Assembly (NCBI GenBank): GCA_030248215.1
Contig: JASANG010000753.1
Coordinates: 656,773 to 720,772 of the forward strand
Direction: 5' to 3'
Length of the DNA stretch: 64,000 nucleotides
From: Enoplolaimus lenunculus
Lineage: Eukaryota; Nematoda; Enoplea; Enoplida; Thoracostomopsidae
Each line of letters starts with the position of its first letter. The first letter of the stretch is position 1. The translations under genes and the position numbers were made by a program. Below are positions 47,401 to 54,550 of the stretch, in pieces. Below the pieces are notes generated by a model, which did not search any database, was not told where the DNA came from, and was given only the letters and a program-made list of their open reading frames with translations.

Positions 47401-50400
47401 ATGTGTAAATCTATTTGTGTCTCAGTTAACATATATTTACTCAGATAAGTAAGTTTTTGAAAATCATTACTAGGGCGCGTGTTCGTTAATAGCCTAAGTA
47501 GGTATAATTTAATAAAAAATATAATACAGAGTAACATTTTGTCATAATAAATACCAGTCGTCCAATTTTGCGCAATGCAAAAAAAGTGTTAGCAAATGCA
47601 TAAAAATCTGTATGCAAATTTTCTAATTAATGCCGTCTATGCGTTATGAAGCTATTGTAAAGAAAGTATGCTGGAAACTTGCACAAAATACGTATATGGG
47701 GAACTCCAGCTTTAATATAGATATACAAATTCAGTAGAACTTAACGATCACTTTTCTTAAAGCAGTTTGGGATTCGAGGTGGACAGCGGCTAAACATAGC
47801 ACAGTTCGGCTGCACATTCATACTTGTGCTTAGTCCACATTGTTAATGGAAGCTATTGTCTCAGGATGGGCATATGAATGATTTCTGATGCCTTACAAGT
47901 GAAGTTGAAAGTTTTCTATGGAGAGCGGTGAAAATGTTCGAGTGGAAATGAGCACCCACTGCGCACCCTCTGGGTACGGGGCGGCCCCGTGCCGGTTAAG
48001 CTGGATCAACCTTTTGGAAATGGGTACAAGGTCAGCCGAAAAATATGTTTTTTCTTACTTACATGGACCAAAATAAGCCGTCAAACAATCCTTCTTGAGC
48101 GAATTACATTTTAGCCGTGGTTAAAAACTTGTTTACGAGCCTTCTTAGGGGTTTCTTCATCTTTTCGGCCGATGTAAAGATTAGGGGCGGAACGTTTTAC
48201 TGCGGGACTCCAATAGAATATAAGCTTAAGCTTTAGACTATTTTTTGCATAAGCTTATGTTTAGGTATAAGCACTTTTTAACGCTTAAGCTTAGGTTTAG
48301 ACTTTAGCAATATGCTGATACTACAGTTTACTGCCGTGTTCTCTACACTGGCCGTATTTTCTTACCTTGCACGAGTCAATTCGACCGTAAAGTTTGGCTT
48401 GTACCGTTCGAATATACTCAAAAACTAACGGAAACGTAACCAAGCATACGGTAATTGCAGCTGTTGAAAATACAATTCCTGCAAATCCAGCGTATTTCAA
48501 GCGACGTTTGTTTAGTTTTTCGTTGTCATTTATGTCGGTGGCAGTTACGAATGAAGATTTCATGCTAAAATATTTTAGTAAAACGCAAAATCTGCAAAAA
48601 AAACAACTAAAAGCTAATAATTTTTACTGGAATATACGCCCATCCGGCCGATGTATAGAACAGGGCCGGATTGTTTTTCAGCGGGCTGTAATAGAGTCAG
48701 TTTAAGCTTTAGACTAACGTTTTTGCTTAGGCTTAGGCTTAAGATTAAGATCAGAAATAGACTCATCCTTACGCTTAGGCTTAGACTTAGGCTTAGGTTT
48801 AGGAATATGCTTATACTACTGTTCCGACCCTGTTAACCCCTTCTCACATTGAGTTGCCTATAGGCAACTAAGCGCAATGTATATACGTTAAATAATGTAT
48901 TTCGCACCGTGTTTAACAATTGCAACACGTATACATAGTACTAAATCACCACAAGACGTGAGAGCCCCCTCGGGCTCGAGCGTCAAGCTCCTATAGCTGA
49001 GCGGTGATGGTATACGCCTCCCACTCCAGTCACCGGAGTTGGAATCCTAGCATAAAAGTAGGTCTCAGGGGAAATAAAAAATATTCATGTGAGAAAGGGT
49101 TAAGTTTTATCATTTTACTGGTGTTGGTAAAATATCGTAAACATTTCATATTTTCCTTGTCAAATTGTTCCCAAAAATAACCAACTAAAGGCTTCTGGTA
49201 TCCGCAAAGACACTTGTTTAAAACCCTGTAGACACGTAGACACGTGCAAGCTTTAGCAGCGAGAACTCGCAACTGCGATTTGCAGCTGCAAGTATTTGCA
49301 AAGAAACATCACGTTCATTCTGAGTCTTGAGATGAATTTATATGAACAATTTCCAGACAACTCGCAATAACCATCAAGTGGAAGCTATAAAATATCAGTT
49401 CGGCCAATGATAATGAATTAATTCCACTTGCAAGGTGATTAACACTTGTGAAATAATTCTTGGTGTATATTCATCGTGAATAATTTGCAGCTGCAAGTTC
49501 GCCAAATGAATTTTTGAACAAAATTTGCACCTGCAAGTTCTTTCACATGGATAGAAATTTAAATTGGTGCTTAAAAACGTAAAACTAATCCCGTCACCAT
49601 CGTCGTAGACTACGAAATATAAAACAGTTTGATATTTAAATTAATTCAAGCTTCTTAAATAAATTCAAAGCGCACAGCAAAACGGTTTTCAACTGACCAA
49701 TCAAAATGCAGGTGCAAGAAATTCAAGTTTACTTAACACTGCGGTCACACGTGCGAATTAAATTCAATGGCATGAATTCCAGTGAACAATTTGTAGCTGC
49801 AAGAACTTTTACAATGCTGCATTTGTGGCCAAACTTGTACGTGTACGTTGCACGTGCAAGTTTTTGCTGCAAAAAATTGCACGTGGGAACTGGGCTTAAA
49901 AATTGCGTAGTTCTTTGCCCTAAAGACTCGTACCATCATGCCTTAGGCTTTGCACAGATATAATCGCACAGAAACAAACAAAAGCTACGACTTTCATATT
50001 AAAAATATTAACTACAAAGCTTGCCGGCAGACTTTGGCGATTTTACTTAAATTCTGAATGAAATAATACTGGCATTTTAACATATTTTTTTGAAATTTTA
50101 AACTTTTGTAGCTTGTTTAATATTTAAAATGAAGCTATTTTTTGTTGTAAATTAGCCCGTTGTCTACCGAGTACTATTCGATCAGGATTCGTTCTCAATA
50201 GTGTTTATTGCTTTTAGTTAATTTTTACTATTTTAACTTTACGTATACGTGCTGTAACAAAGGCACGAGGGGTTGGTGTTCACCCCTTCCTTTGTTCAAG
50301 CAAACTTACGTATTGTGAGTAACAACAACATAGCTGCGAGGGGTTGATGTTCACACCACCCTTCCCCCCCCCCTTTGTTCAAGTAATGATTTTAAAAAAC

Positions 50401-52916
50401 TATTTTAGGTTTTTATAAAACCCAAGAAACCCGTTTGAAATTTTTATAGAACGTAATGGTCTCCCCTGTTCAAAATTTTTAGCGACTCATCGGGTGTGAG
50501 TAGCGCACCAATATGTAAGAAATGTTTTCATTATATAATGCTTTTAAATCAAGGGGGGCGGGTTAAAAAATTCAAAACAAGGACAAATTCTAGTAGTTGT
50601 ACTAGACCTAAAGGGATAACAAAACCTCTGAGTATAACTTGATTTGATTGGCTATCCGCTGTGCCGAGAAAACCATTGATTGGCTATCGGTTGTGCTGAG
50701 AAAACCATTGATTGGCTATCGGTTGTGCTGAGAAAACCATTGATTGGTTATCGGTTGTGCTCAGAAAACCATCGATTGGCTATCGGTTGTGCTGAGAAAA
50801 CCAGACTGTATTTTTGCCAAATAGCATAAACTCGTTAGGTGTTCCGATTTTAATTTTGGGAGGGGATTATTTTTGGGTGAAAGTCATTTGCAAGCGAGCG
50901 TAGCGAACAAAAACTAATTGTTATGCAAAACTTTTGCGGCGAAATATATTCCTGCTGGGTTCAAATCCAAGCTTGACGCTCATGTGGAATAGAGAATATT
51001 TTATATAAACTTATTTTTTAGGGTCTGGTTCAACTCGCAACAGCGACAAGCAGCAACGCTCACAAACGTTTCATATCAACTTGAAAAAATCCTCAAAACG
51101 AGCCAAGAAACGGCGTCAAAAACAAAAATCGGTCAAAAATTCGACTTTACCCCACCAAAATGGCACTAAATCAACCTCTGCGCCACCAACCAGATATTTA
51201 ATCACTGCCAAGCCTGGAACCGATCCGTTTGCAGAGTTTTCGAAAACCCAACAAACAACGTCGAAAATCGCCCGAAAACCCATAGGCCGTGGGACCGTAG
51301 ATGAAGTCCCACTGCCCGGGATGCCAAGCTCAAATTTTCGACCCTTAAAATGGGGCCATAGTGACTCAAATTCAGGAGGAGACGTTGAAAAGTACCCTTC
51401 TAATCAAATGATTGCCACTCTACCGCCGTATGAACCTCAAAAACAAGGTCCACCGGAAGTCGCAGGACAACTGATTGTCTACGATTTGGACGAGGATCCA
51501 CCAAGCTTGATGCAAGTTAACCGGCATCAGATTGGTGAGTTTATTCGCTTTTCAACTGGGTTCCAAAGCCAATCAACATTGAAAGTTGAATTTTAAACTT
51601 AAATCCAAATTTTTGTTGAGTTCTGTAGTTTCAACTTGGTGATTTGTTATCATTAAACTATGATCATAGCGGATTCTTTCGCTGCGTTTGTCTGGATTAG
51701 CATCAAACTTCAAAATTTTAACTTAAGTCAAGATTTTACTTAAGTTTGTAGCTTTACAACTAGGTGTCTTGTGAAAGGACACCGACGTCTGATTGAATTT
51801 GCTTTTTGTCAAACCAGCTGAGGCGGGACTCACGTTATAACCGAGGCAGGCGGGACACGGTTTGTCCCATGTTGATTCGACGTCAACGTTAAAATTTGAG
51901 CACTCATATCGGGTGAACCGACAAAACTAGAATGTCGTATGACATTTGTTTTCAAACCACCGCTTTCAGAAGACCAATGTGTACAAGAGTCGGTATGTCA
52001 AGTGATACTTAGGACATTTATGCGAATATCGTATGATATTCCAAAATTACAACAAATATCATATGATATTCAGCGGGACAGTGTAATCTTCGGGTGCTAA
52101 TAAATTAATGGAAAGTCGGACGGCAGAGGCACAGCTTTGCTTGAAAAACCAAATACACGTCTGCAAATTCATCTTTGTCACAAAACCGCTTAGAAAAGCA
52201 GTGTCATAATTCAAAAATTCAAATTTCAAACTCTAGTATCATATGATAATCAAAAAGACAATTCTTATTTATTTATTTATTTTTACTTATTTATTTGTTT
52301 ATTTGTTTAAGCAGAACCAAACATTGCCGAATTTCGCCGCAACCGCGATAGCAACTCCAGCAGCGAAGACACCTTTGGAAACAGCGTTTGGTCAGCGACA
52401 GATGATATATCACGTCGTGAATATTTTGACCCTGACGCACCTCCAAACATATCCAGTACTACACCACGTGCAGATTGTGCAATCTCAGGCAAAGGATTGT
52501 TAATTTTAATTGCAATTTTTGCAACAATTAGCTGCGCGCTAACTATTGCTGTATGCATTTTGTGCGCACGTGCACGTCGTTCGGCGTCCAAATGCCATAA
52601 ACAGTTTTCAAAAGGCGCCGCGCCGCCTTATGCACAAATGGGCGCCGGCGCCGCTATGTCGGCCGTGGGTGTCCGAAAACGACCTGGGCCAGGTGGTAAT
52701 GGACTTTTTGATGGAAATTCAAACCGGGGGCACGAGGAGTATAATAGCAGCCAGGCAGGGGGGCACAACTATAGAGATTACAACAGCGGTTCAGACGAGA
52801 GCTATTACGCGAGTCAACAAATAGTTGGTGGGTCGCGTTTGGGCGGTAGTAAACGTTGCGGTGGACCAATCAGTTCGAAAGATTTGGCATATAATCGAAA
52901 CGGACCTCGGAGGTAA
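32479..52916 (+). CDS. cutl: cuticlin-like ZP-domain transmembrane protein, 12 exons, 788 residues
   Basis: Exons: 32479-32511, 32786-32837, 34596-34792, 36033-36175, 37682-37738, 38512-38621, 39626-39704, 40888-41053, 41528-41698, 42585-42828, 51022-51534, 52315-52916. All phases close, giving 789 codons with TAA. Residues 1-22 are a signal peptide ([20 protein letters not shown] then LA) split by intron 1. The ZP domain spans about 33-283 with family motifs [63 protein letters not shown] and PPSC. An acidic linker (exons 9-10) and a Lys/Arg-rich linker (exon 11) follow. Residues 649-672 form a membrane segment with a basic stop-transfer (CARARR), then a Gly/Ser/Tyr-rich cytoplasmic tail of about 116 residues. 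Nematode cuticlins and CUTL proteins polymerise in the apical matrix or cuticle; that role is inferred. No clean RXXR cleavage site follows the ZP domain. Intron 10 encloses a collagen gene on the other strand. Exon 6 uses donor GTAGGT at 38622, because the alternative GTTTAA would break the frame. Confidence 0.93.
32550..32715 (-). mobile_element. family A MITE fragment in intron 1 of the ZP gene
   Basis: TTTAGACTATTTTTTGCTTA, TTAGGC hexamers and CTGTTACGGCCCTGTTGTTT identify the family. It lies between the signal-peptide exon and exon 2. Confidence 0.65.
33105..33240 (+). mobile_element. family E element fragment
   Basis: CTTGTGGAGATTTTGCACTG and GAGTTGCTCATAGTGTACTC match the distal half of 54908-55220 and 56348-56615. 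Confidence 0.5.
33539..33702 (-). mobile_element. family D element, reverse
   Basis: GGCCCGTAGCCAGCTCACCT opens. CTCTCTTCGGCTGCGGGTTC closes. Confidence 0.7.
34211..34560. mobile_element. family M foldback (TACTCTCTAAAAGCTTAAACT)
   Basis: TACTCTCTAAAAGCTTAAAC faces GTTTAAGTTTTTAGAGAGTA across 350 bp rich in TTAAGTTTAA-type blocks. It ends 36 bases before ZP exon 3. A partial relative is at 43845-44010. Confidence 0.75.
35285..35480. repeat. dispersed repeat shared with 47555-47730 and 63455-63530
   Basis: TGTATGCAAATTTTCT and AATACGTATGTGAGGTATTCC then AATATAGATAT occur in the same order at 47555-47730. The last part recurs at 63480-63530. Confidence 0.65.
35600..35972 (-). mobile_element. 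family G element, reverse
   Basis: CCCGAATAAGAGGGAGGTCC at the left, CCGAATAACAGGTGGGTACC and TTTGGTCACTACAATACTGT at the right. Upstream of ZP exon 4. Confidence 0.65.
36230..36490 (+). repeat. 42-bp minisatellite in ZP intron 4
   Basis: The unit AACTTGTAAGTGCAACTTTT plus TGCTGCGACAACTTGCAGCTGC repeats with period 42 (GTAAGTGCAA at 36321, 36363, 36405 and 36447), with diverged flanking copies. Each unit contains GTAAGT. It starts about 55 bases after the exon 4 donor. The sequence is a local expansion of family H. Confidence 0.9.
36972..37287 (+). mobile_element. family A MITE (subtype GGCCAATGTT) with internal tandem copies
   Basis: Left end ACCCAATGTTTCTTTTAGCG, right end CCCTAAAAGTAACATGGGCC. 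The core repeats a 49-52-base unit containing GCGTTGCAAAAGCGTATTCC four times. Confidence 0.75.
37855..37972 (-). mobile_element. family A MITE fragment
   Basis: GTAAAGATCAGGGGCGGGAC and AAAGCTTAAGCTTTAGACTA, then worn hexamers. It abuts the next copy at 37973. Confidence 0.6.
37973..38387 (+). mobile_element. family A MITE (GGGGCGG subtype) interrupted by a second family A MITE
   Basis: Left end AACCAATGTAAAGAACAGGG and right end CGCTGATCTTTACATGGGCC belong to one subtype. The insert at 38105-38294 belongs to another. Confidence 0.8.
38105..38294 (+). mobile_element. family A MITE (subtype GGCCAATGTT) nested in another copy
   Basis: Ends GGCCAATGTTACTTTAAAGG and CTTAAAGTAACATGGGCC. GCCTAAACC occurs immediately on both sides (a 9-base direct repeat), consistent with target duplication inside the host element's hexamer array. 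Confidence 0.85.
38653..38915 (-). mobile_element. family E element, reverse, 27 bp after ZP exon 6
   Basis: CCCTTTCTCACATGAATATT to CAATGTGAGAAGAGG, TTAA at both flanks. The tRNA-like core is on the minus strand. Confidence 0.85.
39150..39312 (-). mobile_element. family A MITE fragment
   Basis: GACTGCAATAGAGTAAGCTT, TTAGGC hexamers and TATACATTGGC end. Its right end is shared with the start of the 124-bp tandem duplication. Confidence 0.6.
39285..39532 (+). repeat. recent 124-bp tandem duplication in ZP intron 6
   Basis: Copies 39285-39408 and 39409-39532 differ at one base that I can see (TTTTAGACAAA versus TTTTACACAAA). The first copy starts inside a family A end (TACTACTGTT). Confidence 0.92.
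39735..39897. repeat. GC-rich dispersed repeat (CAGGGCCGGAGC), relative at 47208-47395
   Basis: AGGGCCGGAGCGTGCACCCC at the left and CCCAGCCTGCTCCGGCAC at the right are inverted. The copy at 47208-47395 has AGGGCCGAAGCAGCCAC and GGGGCCTCTACCCTAGCATT. Confidence 0.6.
40411..40570 (+). mobile_element. family A MITE (GGGGCGG subtype), perfect 8-bp target duplication
   Basis: Starts GGCCAATGTAAAGAACAGGG and ends CGCCCCTGATCTTAACATGT then ACC. AAATCACT flanks both sides (40403-40410 and 40571-40578). 160 bp. Confidence 0.9.
40617..40775 (-). mobile_element. family A MITE, reverse, left end truncated
   Basis: GGGCGGAACGTTTTTTCTGT at the left, TTCCGCCTCTGTTGTTTACA at the right, TTAGGC hexamers between. 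Confidence 0.65.
41079..41256 (-). mobile_element. family A MITE 25 bp after ZP exon 8
   Basis: Ends GGCCCATGCTACTTTTAGGG and CCGGCCCTAAAAGTAACATT then AGCC. It begins 25 bases past the exon 8 end (41053). Confidence 0.8.
41716..41937 (-). mobile_element. family A MITE 17 bp after ZP exon 9
   Basis: Left end GGCCCATGTATAGAACAGGG, right end CCGGCCCTGTTCTGTATATG. Two TTAGGC blocks separated by GACTAGCTTCATCCATACG. Confidence 0.8.
42205..42280 (-). repeat. degenerate tRNA-derived sequence
   Basis: On the minus strand GCGTAGCTCAATGATTAGAC (A box) and GGTTCGTGATCC (B-box-like) are spaced like a tRNA, but the acceptor arms do not pair. Confidence 0.4.
43235..43510. mobile_element. family H foldback (GCACGTGCAAGTTTTTGCTGC)
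   Basis: CCCTATTCACACGTTCAAAT and GCAAAAACTTGCACGCGTAA then ATAGGGC are the inverted ends. TTGCAGCTGCAA palindromes lie inside. Confidence 0.7.
44227..44232 (-). terminator. AATAAA polyadenylation signal of the collagen gene
   Basis: On the minus strand AATAAA lies about 40 bases after the TAG stop of the collagen gene, the expected distance for a short nematode 3' untranslated region. Confidence 0.65.
44271..48563 (-). CDS. col: nematode cuticle collagen, 5 exons, 315 residues
   Basis: Minus-strand exons 48366-48563, 46973-47135, 45650-45922, 45042-45217 and 44271-44408 join in phase into 316 codons ending in TAG. The N-terminus carries the nematode collagen membrane anchor (about 26-48, [20 protein letters not shown]). 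The subtilisin-like processing box RKKRQ is at 109-113, followed by the CCC cluster (121-123) and Gly-X-Y repeats from 126. The repeats are interrupted around a CEC motif and resume over exons 3-5. The C-terminus [15 protein letters not shown] is typical of the family. The product should be secreted by hypodermis, cleaved after R112, and trimerise through the Gly-X-Y blocks and cysteine clusters. The gene lies wholly inside intron 10 of the ZP gene, antisense to it. Cysteine codons are split across the intron 2 junction (T + GC), which fixes the splice sites. Which collagen subfamily it belongs to I cannot say. Confidence 0.95.
44655..44946. mobile_element. family F element in collagen intron 4
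   Basis: ACAAGAGTATGCAAGTGAGT to AGTTGCACACTCTTGTATCA then TGCACTCTTG. Confidence 0.72.
46098..46133. repeat. TA-rich tract in collagen intron 2
   Basis: TATATAAATATATATTTATA then TATATATATA. Confidence 0.9.
46145..46545. mobile_element. family H foldback in collagen intron 2
   Basis: AATTTGCACCTGCAAGTTCT and TTTCACGTGTGAATAGGG. Internal GGCCATTAAAATGCAGGTGC is shared with 49690-49720. Confidence 0.6.
46781..46850 (-). repeat. degenerate tRNA-derived sequence
   Basis: On the minus strand GGTGCAGTGGTAACATGC resembles a D arm, CTTGAGT could be an anticodon loop, and GGTTCGATTCC is a B box. The acceptor and T stems do not pair, so a tRNA-derived SINE head is more likely than a working tRNA. 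It lies in collagen intron 2. Confidence 0.45.
47555..47730. repeat. dispersed repeat shared with 35285-35480
   Basis: AGTCGTCCAATTTTGCGCAA, CTGTATGCAAATTTTCTAAT and CTCCAGCTTTAATATAGATA. Confidence 0.65.
48177..48353 (-). mobile_element. family A MITE adjoining the collagen exon 1 donor
   Basis: Left end GGCCGATGTAAAGATTAGGG, right end GTGTTCTCTACACTGGCC. The right end is 12 bases from the end of collagen exon 1 (48366), so nearly the whole start of collagen intron 1 is MITE. Confidence 0.8.
48647..48832 (-). mobile_element. family A MITE upstream of the collagen gene, right end lost
   Basis: Starts GGCCGATGTATAGAACAGGG. TTAGGC hexamers, then the right end breaks off at CCGACCCTG where the family E element (48837-49099) begins. 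It lies 84 bases upstream of the collagen ATG. Confidence 0.75.
48837..49099 (+). mobile_element. family E element upstream of the collagen gene
   Basis: CCCCTTCTCACATTGAGTTG to ATGTGAGAAAGGG, TTAA at both flanks. Near the left end it has the palindrome GTTGCCTATAGGCAAC. A box TAGCTGAGCGG is present; the B box is altered (GAGTTGGAATCC). Confidence 0.87.
49205..49898. mobile_element. family H foldback, two overlapping copies
   Basis: AGACACGTGCAAGCTTTAGC, TGAATAATTTGCAGCTGCAA, CGGTCACACGTGCGAATTAA and GCAAAAAATTGCACGTGGGA. Confidence 0.6.
50645..50804 (+). repeat. 32-bp minisatellite, five copies, in ZP intron 10
   Basis: Unit TGATTGGCTATCGGTTGTGC plus TGAGAAAACCAT starts at 50645, 50677, 50709, 50741 and 50773. 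Contains ATTGG (inverted CCAAT) in each unit. Confidence 0.92.
51820..52110. mobile_element. family K element, partial, between ZP exons 11 and 12
   Basis: GGGACTCACGTTATAACCGA, GGGACACGGTTTGTCCCATG and several ATATCATATGATATT-type palindromes. Most of the right arm is missing. Confidence 0.6.
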
Positions 52917-53235
52917 AGATATGATTGCCGTTTGCAAAAGGGGATACTTAAATAGCAGGTAAAGAGAACGGTGGGAACCTGTGAAAACCGTAGGTCTAAG
53001 GAAATGGTAACTGGACTTCATGGACTAAATAACAAGGGGGGTGCTTATTTGACTAAAAATCGCAGGTATATGTATCGAGTGGAACATTGCTACAATATGT
53101 GTAATTAGTAACCTGTACGAGGGATTGCGGTATATTTAGGGCACCAGCAATGGCGGCCTTCGAATATGGACTGAGGTCGACGCCGGGCCAGGATTTTCCG
53201 GCGGAAGAGGATAATTTTAAGCGTTTGAAAACTTT

Positions 53236-53423
53236 GGCCGATAGTTAATTTGAGGGACGTACCGGTGTGCCGCGGTACTGGAATAGAGTAAGCTTAAGCT
53301 GTAGATTATATTTTCTTTAGGACTAGGCTGGAGCTAGGTTTTGTTTTGGATAATGCATACGCTTAGGTTTAGGCTTAGAAATATGCTTATACTACTGTTA
53401 CGTCGCTCAAGGTAACATAAGCC
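53236..53423 (-). mobile_element. family A MITE downstream of the ZP gene
   Basis: Left end GGCCGATAGTTAATTTGAGG, right end GCTCAAGGTAACATAAGCC; GAATAGAGTAAGCTTAAGCT and worn TTAGGC hexamers. Confidence 0.65.
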
Positions 53424-53450
53424 AAAATTTTCATCGCCAGATATTTGCAC

Positions 53451-53660
53451 TACACTGCAAAAAATGGTGAGTCACATTGAGTCTGTCCGAAATAGACTCT
53501 ACGGGACTACACAAACTGAGTCAAATTCGACTGCGCCAGAGTCAAATTCGACTCACTGAGTCGCATGTTTCGTTCTGGCGAAGTCGAATTTGACTCAGTT
53601 TGTGTAGTACCGAGTGCCTATTTCGGAGAGTCAATTTGACTCACCATTTTTTGCAGTGTA
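53451..53660. mobile_element. family B foldback MITE
   Basis: Ends TACACTGCAAAAAATGGTGA and CACCATTTTTTGCAGTGTA. It lies in the 3' intergenic space between the ZP and BMAL/CYCLE genes. Confidence 0.85.
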
Positions 53661-53819
53661 CTACGTCACTTGCGGAGGCGTATGATCCACTCACCTGGAT
53701 CGGCCTTTCACTTAAAGTTGATTGATTTCCCCTGTGGACAATACATGATGCTGGCCAGACCAGAAACTTTGAAATTTGTATTTGTTGCATACTATGTTGT
53801 TATTTTTAAAAGCACCTAA

Positions 53820-54210
53820 TTCAATGTGTAATAATTGTTTCGGCCTACGTGTAGGCCGGATCCTCAACACATGCCTAAGGCTTAACCCTACGTGTAAATC
53901 TAAGCAAAAACCTAGACCTAGCGTTAGCCAATGCATCATAGGTCTAGGATTCAGACTGAACCCTAGCCTATAATTCAAACTGAGGCCAAGCCTAGATGTC
54001 TCACTGAGAGCAAGCTTTTAAGACTGAACTCAAGCCTAGGTTTAACACTGAACCCAACCTAGAATTAAGACTGAGCCTAATGCATCAACTGTAGAGACCC
54101 AAGCCTTTTAAGACATCCCACTAGGTTCAATGAACTCAAGCCTAGGTTTCAGGCTGATCTCAAGCCTACGTTTCAGACTAAACCCAAGCCAAAGTCTCAG
54201 CCTAGGATTG
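53820..54210. repeat. imperfect CCTAGG-type short repeats
   Basis: Blocks such as CTCAAGCCTAGGTTTCAGAC and GACTGAACTCAAGCCTAGG recur about every 35-45 bases. They differ from GCCTAA arrays and have no terminal repeats I can see. Confidence 0.55.
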
Positions 54211-54308
54211 TCACTTTGTGCCGAAACCTCTGGCATACATGGATGATGCTGGATTTATTGTCAGACTGCGTATAGTCTCCATCTCAGGTGTGATTCCAGA
54301 GTATGGTG
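54211..54308 (-). CDS. possible alternative 3' exon of the BMAL/CYCLE-type gene
   Basis: After a plausible acceptor (GGCTATAG) the minus strand reads PYSGITPEMETIRSLTINPA and on to GFGTK and a stop. The composition looks coding and no repeat family covers it. It needs an incoming phase of 1. A second open stretch, frame 3 from 54592 ([20 protein letters not shown] and on), could feed it through a GTCTAC donor, but I could not connect that stretch in phase to exon 55364-55512. It may belong to another transcript or be chance. Confidence 0.25.
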
Positions 54309-54550
54309 CTATAGCCTTGTATTTGAATTTCATTTATCAAATATACTCTGTTATAATATGTAATACTTACTTTCGTTGTTTACACCCGACATTGCTGATA
54401 GGTTTAGGCTTAGGCTTAAAAGGGCTTACATTCTCTAATTTGCTTAACACCGTGCCCGTAGACTTGCAAAAGTTCCAATGGAATAGCTCGCGAAAATATT
54501 AATTTTCAACTCATTGCTCTTTTCGGCTGAATATTTCCTATCTGTAGGGT

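Noticed and set aside
50645-50804. CRISPR-like 32-bp repeat
   Set aside because: Head-to-tail units without spacers; an ordinary minisatellite.
51081-51596. Independent 171-residue gene starting at 51081
   Set aside because: The frame is open from an acceptor at 51021 and joins in phase to exon 42585-42828 on one side and exon 52315-52916 on the other.
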